A stretch of DNA of 64,000 nt from Burkholderia pyrrocinia (GCF_001028665.1 NZ_CP011503.1:2790001-2854000), one strand, 5' to 3'; shown: positions 27,003 to 35,746, counted from the first letter of the stretch. Numbers and translations: made by a program. The notes: generated by a model from the letters alone, not told the origin.

Positions 27003-27751
27003 ACGGCAACGCGATCGCGCTCCACGGCATCACGCAGCGTTTCGGTGCGCAGACCGTGCTCGACGGCGTCGAGCTGAGTATCGCGGCCGGCGAGCGCCAT
27101 GCGCTGATCGGGCCGAACGGCGCAGGCAAGTCGACGTTGTTCGGCGTGATCGCAGGCGCGACGCGGCCGACCCGCGGGCGCGTCGTGCTGCACGGCGTCG
27201 AGTTGCGCGGGCGCGGGCCGGTCGTCGCGAGCCGTCTCGGCATCGGCCGCAGTTTCCAGCAGACGAGCGCGTTCGCGCGGCTCACCGTATTCGACAACCT
27301 GCGCTGCGCGGCGCTGCATGCGCCGGCCGAGCGGCGGCGCTGGTGGAACCGGCTGCGTGAATCGGCGTCGGTCGATCTCGCGGCCGCGCGCGTGCTGCAC
27401 GACATCGGTCTCGACGCGCGGCGCGACGCGCCGGCTGCCGAACTGAGCTATGCGGAGCAGCGCGCGCTCGATCTCGGGATCGCGCTCGCGAGCGGCGCGC
27501 GCACACTGCTGCTCGACGAGCCGACGGCCGGCATGAGCCGCGCGCAGGCGGCACGGATGATCGCACTGATCCGGGCGACGACGCAGGGCCGCACGGTATT
27601 GATGATCGAGCACGACATGGATGCGGTGTTCAGCTTCGCCGAACGCATCACGGTGCTCGTGCGCGGCTCGGTGGTCGCGACCGGCGAGCCCGATGCGATC
27701 CGCGCCGATCCGGCCGTGCGCGCCGCGTATCTCGGGGAGGGCAGCGTATGA
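26999..27751 (+). CDS. livG: ABC transporter ATPase (LivG)
   Basis: A 250-residue ATP-binding subunit. Walker A is GPNGAGKST (residues ~39-47), the Q-loop is around SFQQTS, Walker B is LLLDEPTAG and the H-loop His is in MIEHDMD. The ABC signature is LSYAEQRAL instead of the more usual LSYGEQR. The C-terminus is typical of LivG (VVATGEPDAIRADPAVRAAYLGE). Start and stop overlap livM and livF, so the operon is tightly coupled. Confidence 0.93.
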   Translation: MNGNAIALHGITQRFGAQTVLDGVELSIAAGERHALIGPNGAGKSTLFGVIAGATRPTRGRVVLHGVELRGRGPVVASRLGIGRSFQQTSAFARLTVFDNLRCAALHAPAERRRWWNRLRESASVDLAAARVLHDIGLDARRDAPAAELSYAEQRALDLGIALASGARTLLLDEPTAGMSRAQAARMIALIRATTQGRTVLMIEHDMDAVFSFAERITVLVRGSVVATGEPDAIRADPAVRAAYLGEGSV

Positions 27752-28455
27752 CGAACGCACTGCTCGCCATCCGCGACCTGCGTGCGTGGTACGGGATGCA
27801 GCCGGTGCTCGACGGCGTCGATCTCGCGCTCGCGCCGGGCGAGACGCTCGCGCTGCTCGGCCGCAACGGCTCGGGGCGCTCGACGCTCGCGAAGGCCGTG
27901 ATGGGGCTCGTGCGCACGGCCGGCTCGGTGCGCATCGCCGGCGCCGAATGCGCGGGCGCACGCACGTTCGAGATCGCGCGGCGCGGCGTCGCTTACGTTG
28001 CCGAAAGCCGCGACGTGTTTCCGTTGCTGACCGTGCGCGACAACCTGAAGCTCGGGTTGCGCGGCACGCGCGGCGCGGCCGAACGCGCGGCGCTCGAACG
28101 CCTGTTCGACCGCTTTCCGCTGCTGGCCGCGCGCGCGGACGTGAAAGCCGGGCGGCTGTCGGGCGGCGAGCAGCAGGTGCTCGCGCTGGTCCGTGCGCTC
28201 GCCGGCCGCCCGCGCGTGCTGATCGTCGACGAACCGGCCGAAGGGCTCGCGCCGCTCGCGGTCGACGAAGTGGGCGCGTGCCTCGCCGCGCTGCAGGCCG
28301 ACGGCGTCGCAATCGTGCTGATCGAGCAGCGGCTGCAGTTCGCGCCGCGGCTCGCGCGGCGCGTCGCGGTAATGGGGCGCGGACGGATCGTCTACGACGG
28401 TGCGCTCGACGGCCTGGGCGGCGAGGTCGCCAACGCATGGTTGAGCGCCGGCTGA
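27748..28455 (+). CDS. livF: ABC transporter ATPase (LivF) with Arg in Walker A
   Basis: The second ATP-binding subunit, 235 residues. Walker A reads GRNGSGRST at residues 38-46; the invariant Lys is replaced by Arg44 (codon CGC at 27877-27879). Other motifs are intact: signature LSGGEQQ, Walker B VLIVDEPAEG, and an H-loop position occupied by Gln in IVLIEQRL, common in LivF. It overlaps livG by ATGA. Its stop at 28455 ends the transporter cluster; no substrate-binding protein gene is nearby. Arg in place of Lys would normally weaken ATP hydrolysis, so one site of the heterodimer may be degenerate. Confidence 0.92.
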   Translation: MTNALLAIRDLRAWYGMQPVLDGVDLALAPGETLALLGRNGSGRSTLAKAVMGLVRTAGSVRIAGAECAGARTFEIARRGVAYVAESRDVFPLLTVRDNLKLGLRGTRGAAERAALERLFDRFPLLAARADVKAGRLSGGEQQVLALVRALAGRPRVLIVDEPAEGLAPLAVDEVGACLAALQADGVAIVLIEQRLQFAPRLARRVAVMGRGRIVYDGALDGLGGEVANAWLSAG

Positions 28456-28615
28456 CGGCGCTCGACCGATTGTTCGGCTGGCCCCGCCAGACAATTCGCG
28501 TCGAGCCGCTTTATCGCCATCGCGCGGCACCTTAAATTGCCACTCATGCCGGGCCGCCGCATCGATGCGGCAACCGGTGCCATCCATCGATAGTCTTAGA
28601 CTGAGGAATGAAATC

Positions 28616-29362
28616 ATGAGCAAGCTGGCAGGCAAGGTAGCGATCGTCACGGGCGGATCGAAGGGCATCGGTGCCGCGATCGCGAGGGCGCTGGCCGCGG
28701 AAGGCGCGTCGGTCGTCGTCAACTATGCGAGCAGCAAGGCGGGCGCCGATGCGGTGGTGAGCGCGATCGTCGAGGCCGGCGGCCGCGCGGTCGCGGTCGG
28801 CGGCGACGTGTCGAAGGCAGCCGACGCGCAGCGCATCGTCGATACGGCGATCGACACGTATGGCCGTCTCGACGTGCTCGTCAACAATTCCGGCGTCTAC
28901 GAATTCTCGCCGATCGAAGCGATCACCGAAGAACACTACCGCCGGCAGTTCGACACGAACGTGTTCGGCGTGCTGCTCGTGACGCAGGCGGCCGTCAAGC
29001 ATCTCGGCGAAGGCGCGAGCATCATCAACATCAGCTCGGTGGTGACCAGCATCACGCCGCCCGCCAGCGCGGTGTACAGCGGCACCAAGGGCGCGGTCGA
29101 CGCGATCACCGGCGTGCTCGCGCTCGAACTCGGCCCGCGCAAGATCCGCGTGAACGCGATCAACCCGGGCATGATCGTGACCGAAGGCACGCACAGCGCG
29201 GGCATCATCGGTTCCGATCTCGACAAGCAGGTGCGCAGCGAGACGCCGCTCGGCCGCCTCGGCGAGCCGGACGACATCGCGTCGGTCGCCGTGTTCCTCG
29301 CGTCGGACGATGCACGCTGGATGACCGGCGAACACCTCGTCGTGAGCGGCGGGTTGAACTGA
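28616..29362 (+). CDS. Short-chain dehydrogenase/reductase (FabG-like)
   Basis: A 248-residue classical SDR oxidoreductase. The cofactor motif TGGSKGIG is at residues 13-20. The NNSG stretch and catalytic Ser (NISSVV), Tyr and Lys (YSGTK) are all present, and the C-terminus is the usual DDARWMTGEHLVVSGGLN. The Asn-Tyr-Ala-Ser segment after the second strand suggests NADP(H). The substrate is unknown; relatives are annotated as 3-oxoacyl-ACP reductases or glucose dehydrogenases. GAGGAATG upstream supports the ATG at 28616. It is monocistronic, 160 bp after livF, and convergent with the UPF0303 gene. Confidence 0.92.
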   Translation: MSKLAGKVAIVTGGSKGIGAAIARALAAEGASVVVNYASSKAGADAVVSAIVEAGGRAVAVGGDVSKAADAQRIVDTAIDTYGRLDVLVNNSGVYEFSPIEAITEEHYRRQFDTNVFGVLLVTQAAVKHLGEGASIINISSVVTSITPPASAVYSGTKGAVDAITGVLALELGPRKIRVNAINPGMIVTEGTHSAGIIGSDLDKQVRSETPLGRLGEPDDIASVAVFLASDDARWMTGEHLVVSGGLN

Positions 29363-29377
29363 TCCCGCGAGTCGGCA

Positions 29378-29417
29378 AATCGGCACGATCGGCACGCCTG
29401 CGCCGATCGTGCCGATT
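29378..29417. terminator. Long perfect hairpin between convergent genes
   Basis: A 16-bp perfect stem AATCGGCACGATCGGC/GCCGATCGTGCCGATT with an 8-nt loop fills most of the 61-bp gap between the SDR (ends 29362) and UPF0303 (ends 29424) genes. T runs are short (TT on plus, TTT on minus), so it probably acts as a bidirectional terminator or 3'-end stabiliser. Confidence 0.7.
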
Positions 29418-29423
29418 GCGTCA

Positions 29424-29918
29424 TCAAGCGATCATCGCCAGCGCGTTTGCGCCGACGTGCCAGCGCAGGCTCTCGACGACGAGCGCGTGATTGCGTTCGG
29501 AGTCGAGCCCCGCGATCGTCATCGCACCGACGAAGCCCGCACCGGCGACTCGCAACGGCACGCCACCGCCGTCGAGCGCATAGTCGTCGTCCGACAGGCC
29601 CTGCGACCGCAGCGACCAGCCGGCGCGGCGAAACTGCGTGCCGACCTCGAGCGAACTCAGGCCGAAACGGAGCACGGTGTTCTGTCGGCGGCGGATCGCG
29701 TCGCTGTCTTCCGCGCGGCTGCCGTCGAGCGCGCAGTAGAACAGCGGTGCTGCTTCGCCGACGATCCCGACCGCGATCGGCAACCCGCGGCGCGATGCGA
29801 TATTGGTCGCGATTTCCCCGAGCCGGCGTGCGACATCGGCATTGAAGTGCGGCAGCACCATGTCCGGTGCGTCGTCGTCGAAGGGCGCGTGATCGATGCG
29901 CAGGAAGGTCGTCACCAT
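29424..29918 (-). CDS. UPF0303 (HbpS/GlcG-like haem-degrading domain) protein
   Basis: A 164-residue UPF0303 family protein, a fold shared with GlcG/HbpS-type haem-binding proteins. Conserved parts are VGIVGEAAPLFYCALDGSRAEDSDAIRRRQNTVLRFGLSS, the DYALDGGGVPLRVAGAG stretch and the end in GLDSERNHALVVESL. No catalytic role is established. The ATG at 29918 fits the family start; the open frame to 30062 has no homology. It follows iolB by 79 bp on the same strand and may be the last gene of the iolCDEB operon, although a 7-bp hairpin (29969-29991) lies between them. Confidence 0.85.
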   Translation of the reverse strand: MVTTFLRIDHAPFDDDAPDMVLPHFNADVARRLGEIATNIASRRGLPIAVGIVGEAAPLFYCALDGSRAEDSDAIRRRQNTVLRFGLSSLEVGTQFRRAGWSLRSQGLSDDDYALDGGGVPLRVAGAGFVGAMTIAGLDSERNHALVVESLRWHVGANALAMIA

Positions 29919-29997
29919 GGCGGCTCCGTATCGTCGCAAATCGTGTTCGCGCGCCGGCGTCGCCTCGTCACGGGCCGCGCGCTTGCCCGTGGTTCGT

Positions 29998-30816
29998 TCA
30001 GCGCTTCGGCGCCGCATCGAGCATCCACTCGTGCGCGGGATCGTTCTTGAACGCCCACGCACGGCTCGGCCCGGCCATCACGTTCAGGTAGTACAGGTTG
30101 TAGCCGTGCGGCGCGACGACCGGGTGGTAGCCGCGCGGCACCATCACGACGTCGTGGTTCTCGACCGCGCATGCTTCGTCGAGGCTGCGGTCGTCCGTGT
30201 ACACACGCTGGAACGCGAAACCCTGCGGCGGATCGATCCGGTGGTAATAGGTTTCCTCGAGCGAGGTTTCGTCGGGCGCCGCGTCGCGGTCGTGCTTGTG
30301 CGGCGGATAGCTGCTCGAATGGCTGGCCGGCGTGACGACCTCGACGACCAGCAGCCGGTCGGCCGCCGGGTTGTCGCCCATCAGGATGTCGCACACGTAG
30401 CGCGTATTGGTGCCTTGCCCGCGCACCGAGCGGCGCATCCGTTCGCCGTCGAGGCGCCGCACCGGCTTGTCGCCGCTCGCGTACGGCGCGGTGCACAGCG
30501 CGATTTCGGCATCGCGCGTCGAGACCAGCGTGACGGTCTTGCCGCCCGGCACGTACAGCGCGTCCGGCGACACGTCTTCGAACACGCTGTCGCGCTTGCC
30601 GAGCGCATCGTAGGTTGCGCCGTCGACGTCCGCGCGCACCGTGCCGGTGAGCACGACGACGCACAGCTCGCGCGCGCCGGTGTCGAGCGTTTCGGTGTCG
30701 CCGGCCTTCAGGCGCAGCGCGCGAAAACCGACATGCTTCCAGCCGGCCGACTCGGGCGTGACGTTGCAGATTTCGCGGTCGGCAGATGCCTTGACCAGCA
30801 GGGGAGAAATCGTCAT
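29998..30816 (-). CDS. iolB: 5-deoxy-glucuronate isomerase
   Basis: A 272-residue cupin-fold isomerase that converts 5-deoxy-D-glucuronate to 5-dehydro-2-deoxy-D-gluconate in myo-inositol breakdown. Family marks are the VVEVVTPASHSSSYPPHKHD metal site, ETYYHRIDPPQGFAFQRVY, and a C-terminal PRGYHPVVAPHGYNLYYLNVMAGPSR-type region. The ATG at 30816 follows a GGAG; the upstream in-frame TTG/ATG region is not conserved. It lies 52 bp downstream of iolE in the order iolC-iolD-iolE-iolB. Confidence 0.96.
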   Translation of the reverse strand: MTISPLLVKASADREICNVTPESAGWKHVGFRALRLKAGDTETLDTGARELCVVVLTGTVRADVDGATYDALGKRDSVFEDVSPDALYVPGGKTVTLVSTRDAEIALCTAPYASGDKPVRRLDGERMRRSVRGQGTNTRYVCDILMGDNPAADRLLVVEVVTPASHSSSYPPHKHDRDAAPDETSLEETYYHRIDPPQGFAFQRVYTDDRSLDEACAVENHDVVMVPRGYHPVVAPHGYNLYYLNVMAGPSRAWAFKNDPAHEWMLDAAPKR

Positions 30817-30868
30817 GGGGTGGGGCTCCGCAATAGGGTAGGGCTCAAGCATTCGAGCACTTGCGTGC

Positions 30869-31798
30869 TCACGCGCTCAACCGGTCGACGATCGCGCGCA
30901 GCGACTCGTAGCCCTTTTTCGCATACGCGTAGCTCGGCGCGACGGCCGGATCCTGCTCGGCCTCGACGACGAGCCAGCCTTCGTAGCCGGCGTCCTTCAG
31001 CGTGCGCAGCGTCGCGTCGTAGTCGAGCGCGCCGTCGCCCGGCACCGTGAAGGTGCCGTTGATCACGCCGTTCAGGAAGCTCCAGCCGTCGTTGCGCGCC
31101 TGCGTGACGACCTGCGCCCGCACGTCCTTGCAATGCACGTGGACCACGCGCGATACGTGCTTCTTCAGCAGCGTCACCGGGTCGGCCGCGCCGCCGAAAT
31201 ACGCGTGGCCGGTGTCGAACAGCAGGAACACCTTGGCCGGATCGGTCAGCGCCATCAGCCGGTCGACGTCGTCGGGCGATTCGACGTACGCGCCCATGTG
31301 GTGATGGTAGGCGAGCTTGATTCCGTACGTGTCGAGCAGGTGCGCGCCGAATGCGTCGAGGCGCGCCGCGTAGCGCTGCCAGGCTGCGTCGTCGACGAAG
31401 CGCGGCCGCTTCGCGACCGGCGTGTCGATGTTGCCCTGGATCGTCCCCGCGCATTCGCCATAGACGACGACCTTCACGTCGTTGTACTGCAGCTTCGTCA
31501 GGTGCGCGCGGCAGCGCTCGATTTCCGCGGCGACCGCATCGGCGTCGGTCATGCCCGGTTCGACTTCCGCGAGGAAGCCCGAATACCAGCCCGATACGCA
31601 TACGAGCCCGAACTCGGCGAGCTTTGCCTTCAGCTCGGGGCCCGTCTTCGGAAACTTGTTGCCGAGCTCGAAGCCCGCATAGCCGATTTCGGCGCCTTCC
31701 TTCAGCGCCGTTTCGAGCGGCGTCTCGCCGCCGAGCGACGGCAGGTCGTCGTTCATCCACGACAGGGGATTGATACCGATGCGGACGTTCCAGCTCAT
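30869..31798 (-). CDS. iolE: myo-Inosose-2 dehydratase
   Basis: A 309-residue TIM-barrel enzyme that dehydrates scyllo-inosose (2-keto-myo-inositol) to 3D-trihydroxycyclohexane-1,2-dione. The family start IGINPLSWMNDDLPSLGGETPLETAL and the GFELGNKFPK motif are exact. Metal-ligand regions KLAYHHHMG and FDTGHAYFGG are present. AAGGAAG lies upstream of the ATG at 31798. It sits 61 bp after iolD and 52 bp before iolB. Confidence 0.97.
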   Translation of the reverse strand: MSWNVRIGINPLSWMNDDLPSLGGETPLETALKEGAEIGYAGFELGNKFPKTGPELKAKLAEFGLVCVSGWYSGFLAEVEPGMTDADAVAAEIERCRAHLTKLQYNDVKVVVYGECAGTIQGNIDTPVAKRPRFVDDAAWQRYAARLDAFGAHLLDTYGIKLAYHHHMGAYVESPDDVDRLMALTDPAKVFLLFDTGHAYFGGAADPVTLLKKHVSRVVHVHCKDVRAQVVTQARNDGWSFLNGVINGTFTVPGDGALDYDATLRTLKDAGYEGWLVVEAEQDPAVAPSYAYAKKGYESLRAIVDRLSA

Positions 31799-31859
31799 GA
31801 CGTGCTTCCTTGGTTCGAATGTGTTGTTCGCGGGGCGGGTGGGCAGGCAGCGCGCGGCA

Positions 31860-33776
31860 TCAGCGCCGCTGCCGGGTCTTTGCGTCGAGATACACGCGGT
31901 GCGCCGCTTCGACGCCGGCACGCCCGGATACCTGCGGCACCGCGACTTCCCACCACGCGCCGCCGTCGTCGGTCGTGCGCTTGTGCGTGGTGTCGATCAC
32001 GAGCACCTGGCTCGTCTTCGCCGCGCGTGCGCGCTTCATTTCGCTGCGCAGCTCGCCGACGTCGCGCACGTGCACGGCGTCGGCGCCCATCGCTCGCGCA
32101 TGCATCGCGAAGTCGATCGTCGAACGCTCGCCGCCTTCCGGCACGCAGTCGTCGAGCATGTTGTTGAAGCTCGCGCCGCCGCAATTCAGTTGCAGCCGCT
32201 CGATGCAGCCGTAGCCGCGGTTGTCGAGGATCACGACGATGAGCTTGCGGCCGAGCATCACGGAAGTGGCGAGCTCGGCGTTGAGCATCATGTACGAGCC
32301 GTCGCCGACGATCACGATCACTTCGCGTTCGGGCCGCGCGAGCTTCGCGCCGAGGCCGCCCGCGACTTCGTAGCCCATGCACGAATACGCATAGTCCATG
32401 TGGTAGTTGCCCGGCACGCCGCTGCGCCACAGCTTGTGCAGCTCGGCCGGCAGCGTGCCGGCCGCGCACACGACCAGGTCGTCGCGCGCGCTGTCGCGCC
32501 CCGCGTCGGCCGCGGAATCGCGCACCGCGCCGATCACGTCCGCGTCGTACGGCAGCGTGTCCGTCGGCACGCACGTCGTCAGCTCGGTCACGCGTGCGTT
32601 CCACGCGGCGGCCTGGTCGCGGTTGGCGGCCGTCCATGCCGCGTCGGCGCGCCAGCCGGCCAGCGCGGCCGACAACTGGCCGAGGCCCGTGCGCGCATCG
32701 GCAACCAGTTGCCGGCCGCGTTTCTTGCCGGCGTCGAACGGCTGCACGTTCAGGCTCAGCAGCGTAGCGTCGCCGTAAAGCGCGTGCGAGCCGGTCGTGA
32801 AGTCCTGCAGCCGCGTGCCGACCGCGAGCACGACGTCGGCCTGCGCGGCCGCGCGGTTCGCGGCGGGCGAGCCCGTCACGCCGATCGAGCCGAGGTTCAG
32901 CGGGTGATCCCACGCGAGGCTGCCCTTGCCGGCCTGCGATTCGGCAACCGGCACGCCGTGCGTGTCGGCGAACGCACGCAGCGCGTCCCACGCCTGGCTG
33001 TACAGCACGCCGCCGCCGGCGACGATCAGCGGCTTCTTCGCGGCCTTCAGCACGTCGAGCGCGTCGGCGAGTTCGAACGGGTCGGCCGGCGGCCGGCGCA
33101 TCCGGATCACCGGCGGCGCGAAGAAATCCTCGGGCCAGTCGTACGCGAAGGTCTGCACGTCCTGCGGCAGCGCGAGACACACGGGGCCGCACTGCGCGGG
33201 GTCGGTCATCACCTGGATCGCGCGCGGCAGCGCGACGAGCAACTGCTCGGGCGACGTGATCCGGTCGAAGTAGCGCGTGACGGGGCGGAAGCAGTCGTTC
33301 GCACTGACGTCGCCCTGTTCGAAATCCTCGACCTGCTGCAGCACGGGGTCGGGCAGCCGCGACACGAACACGTCGCCCGGCAGCAGCAACAGCGGCAGCC
33401 GGCCGACGTGCGCGAGCGCGGCCGACGTCAGCATGTTGGTCGCGCCGGGGCCGATGCTCGACGTCGCCGCCATCATCCGCTGGCGGAAATTCGCTTTCGC
33501 GAACGCGACGGCCGCGTTGGCCATCCCTTGCTCGTTGTGCGCGCGGAACGTCGGCAGCCGGTCTTTCTCGGCGTGCAACGCTTCGCCGAGCCCGGCCACG
33601 TTGCCGTGCCCGAAGATCGCGAACACGCCGCCGCAGTACGGCAGGATCTCGGTGCGGCCGTCGGGCTGGACGACTTCGGCGCGCAGGGCGGCCAGGTAGC
33701 GCACGAGCGCCTGGCTGACGGTCAGTCTCACGGTAGGGGTCATCGTCGGTCGGTGAAGAAGGATCGGATCGGTCAT
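31860..33776 (-). CDS. iolD: 3D-(3,5/4)-trihydroxycyclohexane-1,2-dione acylhydrolase
   Basis: A 638-residue thiamine-diphosphate enzyme that hydrolytically opens the inositol-derived ring to 5-deoxy-D-glucuronate. The ThDP/Mg motif is GDGSYMMLNAELATS ... DNRGYGC in the C-terminal third, and the N-terminal pyrimidine-binding part has GIFGHGN-like FAIFGHGNVAGLGEAL and HNEQGMANAA. The start is uncertain among 33791 (TGATG overlap with the iolC stop), 33776 and 33743. None has a good Shine-Dalgarno sequence, so coupling to iolC translation is likely. It belongs to the iolC-iolD-iolE-iolB operon. Confidence 0.95.
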   Translation of the reverse strand: MTDPILLHRPTMTPTVRLTVSQALVRYLAALRAEVVQPDGRTEILPYCGGVFAIFGHGNVAGLGEALHAEKDRLPTFRAHNEQGMANAAVAFAKANFRQRMMAATSSIGPGATNMLTSAALAHVGRLPLLLLPGDVFVSRLPDPVLQQVEDFEQGDVSANDCFRPVTRYFDRITSPEQLLVALPRAIQVMTDPAQCGPVCLALPQDVQTFAYDWPEDFFAPPVIRMRRPPADPFELADALDVLKAAKKPLIVAGGGVLYSQAWDALRAFADTHGVPVAESQAGKGSLAWDHPLNLGSIGVTGSPAANRAAAQADVVLAVGTRLQDFTTGSHALYGDATLLSLNVQPFDAGKKRGRQLVADARTGLGQLSAALAGWRADAAWTAANRDQAAAWNARVTELTTCVPTDTLPYDADVIGAVRDSAADAGRDSARDDLVVCAAGTLPAELHKLWRSGVPGNYHMDYAYSCMGYEVAGGLGAKLARPEREVIVIVGDGSYMMLNAELATSVMLGRKLIVVILDNRGYGCIERLQLNCGGASFNNMLDDCVPEGGERSTIDFAMHARAMGADAVHVRDVGELRSEMKRARAAKTSQVLVIDTTHKRTTDDGGAWWEVAVPQVSGRAGVEAAHRVYLDAKTRQRR

Positions 33777-33790
33777 GACGGGCACGCGCA

Positions 33791-35746
33791 TCAGGCCGCG
33801 GTGGCGCGCGCGGTGCCGCGGCGGCCGAGCCACGCGTCGACGAGCTGCGCGAAGTTGCCGGCGACTTCGTCGATCAGCGCCTGGTCGTCGATCCGGCCGG
33901 CGAGCCAGTTCAGCGACGCATCGGCCCACAGCGTGCGCCCGACCATGAAGCCCTTGACGATCGGGTTGGTCGCCGAGCGGAAGCTGTCGACGAGATATTG
34001 CAGCGGCTGGTTCAGCCCGAGGATCACCGCGCCGCGGCAATGCGGGTCGCGCTCGGCGATCAGCGTAGCCAGCCGCGCCCAGCCGTCGGCGCTCAGCGGC
34101 GTGAGCTTCCACCATTCGGGCATCACGCCGAGGTTGTAGAAGCGCGCGACCGCGCGCAGCACCGCATCGTCCTCGGTGCCGGCCGGCGTGACCGCGCGCG
34201 GCGGAATGACTTCCAGCAGCAGCTCGTTGCCGCTGGCGCGCGTGGCTTCCCACAGCTCCAGCACGCGCTGCTCCTGCTCGACGCGCAGGTCGACGTCGTC
34301 GTCCGGGTGGTAGTGGACCAGGCACTTCACGACCTGCTCGGTCGGCCAGTGCGTGAGCGACGAGCCGACCGAGCGCGTCTCGTCGAAGCGCAGCGGCCGC
34401 GAGCCCGGCAGCTCGACCGGGCGGCCGACCCACCAGCCGCGCCCGGTGGCCGACGCGAGCGCGTCGCTGCCGTACGCGCCGCCGTCGATCAGCACGCCGA
34501 CGTGGCCTTCGATACGGCGATCGCGCTCGACCTGTTCGGCCGCGCGCACGAGCAGGCGCTTCAGTGTCTTGATCCGCGCTTCGTCCGCGCCGGCCTGCAC
34601 CGCGAGTTCGTAGAACTGGCTGCGATGGTCGAACGCCATCACGCACAGGTCGTCCCATTCGCGGCGCGGCACCGTGACGCGATGCAGGTGCGCGAGCGTG
34701 CGGTCGGCGTCGACCACGGGATTGCGGCTGCCGTCGAACCAGTGCGCGAGTTCGGCCGGCGTCGGCATCGCGGCCGAGCACGCGTGGCGCGACACGACGA
34801 TCGCGCCGCAGGCGTTCGCGATGCGCGTCGATTCGGCCCAGTCGCGGCCGCGCAGCAGCCCCGACAGCAGGCCCGACAGGAACGCGTCGCCCGCGCCGAG
34901 CACGTTGAGCACCTCGACGCGTTCGCCGAGAAACGTCGGGGCATCGTCGATGCGCGCGGGGATGTCGCCCTCGATCACGCAGCAGCCGAGCGCGCCGCGC
35001 TTGACGACCAGCGTGGCGTTCGTGATCCCGCGCACCGCCTGCAACGAACCGATCAGGTCGTGCGGCACGCCGCCCGCGATCAGGAATTCCTCCTCGGTGC
35101 CGACCAGCAGGTCGAATTCGCCGAGCACCTGCTGCAGTTGCCGCGTCACCTGCGCGTCCGGCACGTAGCGGTTCTCGCCCGCGCCGCGTGCGGTCAGCCC
35201 CCACAGCACGGGCCGGTAGTCGATATCGAGGATCCGCACGACGCCGTGGCGGCGCGCGTAGCCGAGCGCGGTCAGCGATGCTTCGCGCGTGGCCGGCGTC
35301 GAAAGATGCGTGCCGGTGATCGCGAGCGCGCGGCAGCCGGCGATGAAGTCCTCGCGGATCTCGTCGGCGCGCACGGCCATGTCCGCGCAGTTCTCGCGCA
35401 CGAACAGCAGCGGGAACGTGTCGCGATCCTTCAGCCCGAGCAGCACCAGCGCGGTGAGGCGCTCGCGGTCGATCTGCAATTGGCTCGTGTCGCAGCCTTC
35501 GCGCTCGAGCGTCTCGCGCACGAAGCGGCCCATCTGCTCGTCGCCGACGCGCGAGATCATCGCGGTCTTCAGCCCGAGCCGGGCGACGCCGAACGCGACG
35601 TTGCCCGACGAGCCGCCGAGATACATCTGGAAGCTGCGCGCGTCCTCCAGGCCGCTGCCGTACTGCTGCGCATAGAGATCCACGGCCACGCGGCCGAGGC
35701 AGGCGAGATCGATGGGGCGGTCACTCGGAAAGTTCAGCAGGCTCAT
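33791..35746 (-). CDS. iolC: Fused 5-dehydro-2-deoxygluconokinase / 2-deoxy-5-keto-gluconate-6-phosphate aldolase-like protein
   Basis: A 651-residue fusion. Residues 1 to ~325 are a PfkB-family sugar kinase (IolC) with a glycine-rich GGSSGNVAFGVARLGL segment and the catalytic NVLGAGDAFLSGLL motif; it phosphorylates 5-dehydro-2-deoxygluconate. Residues ~345-645 match the DUF2090 domain (CVMAFDHRSQFYEL, PEWWKLTPLSADGW), which takes the place of a separate IolJ aldolase and should split the phosphorylated product to DHAP and malonate semialdehyde. This fusion is known in several proteobacteria. The ATG at 35746 is used; a GTG at 35758 adds four residues. First gene of the left-running operon, divergent from the importer. 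Confidence 0.95.
   Translation of the reverse strand: MSLLNFPSDRPIDLACLGRVAVDLYAQQYGSGLEDARSFQMYLGGSSGNVAFGVARLGLKTAMISRVGDEQMGRFVRETLEREGCDTSQLQIDRERLTALVLLGLKDRDTFPLLFVRENCADMAVRADEIREDFIAGCRALAITGTHLSTPATREASLTALGYARRHGVVRILDIDYRPVLWGLTARGAGENRYVPDAQVTRQLQQVLGEFDLLVGTEEEFLIAGGVPHDLIGSLQAVRGITNATLVVKRGALGCCVIEGDIPARIDDAPTFLGERVEVLNVLGAGDAFLSGLLSGLLRGRDWAESTRIANACGAIVVSRHACSAAMPTPAELAHWFDGSRNPVVDADRTLAHLHRVTVPRREWDDLCVMAFDHRSQFYELAVQAGADEARIKTLKRLLVRAAEQVERDRRIEGHVGVLIDGGAYGSDALASATGRGWWVGRPVELPGSRPLRFDETRSVGSSLTHWPTEQVVKCLVHYHPDDDVDLRVEQEQRVLELWEATRASGNELLLEVIPPRAVTPAGTEDDAVLRAVARFYNLGVMPEWWKLTPLSADGWARLATLIAERDPHCRGAVILGLNQPLQYLVDSFRSATNPIVKGFMVGRTLWADASLNWLAGRIDDQALIDEVAGNFAQLVDAWLGRRGTARATAA

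Noticed and set aside
31860..35204. Continuous minus-strand frame that would join iolC's other-frame sequence to iolD as one protein
   Set aside because: The part upstream of 33791 is out of frame with iolC, which has all kinase and aldolase-domain motifs in its own frame; iolD starts inside this frame.
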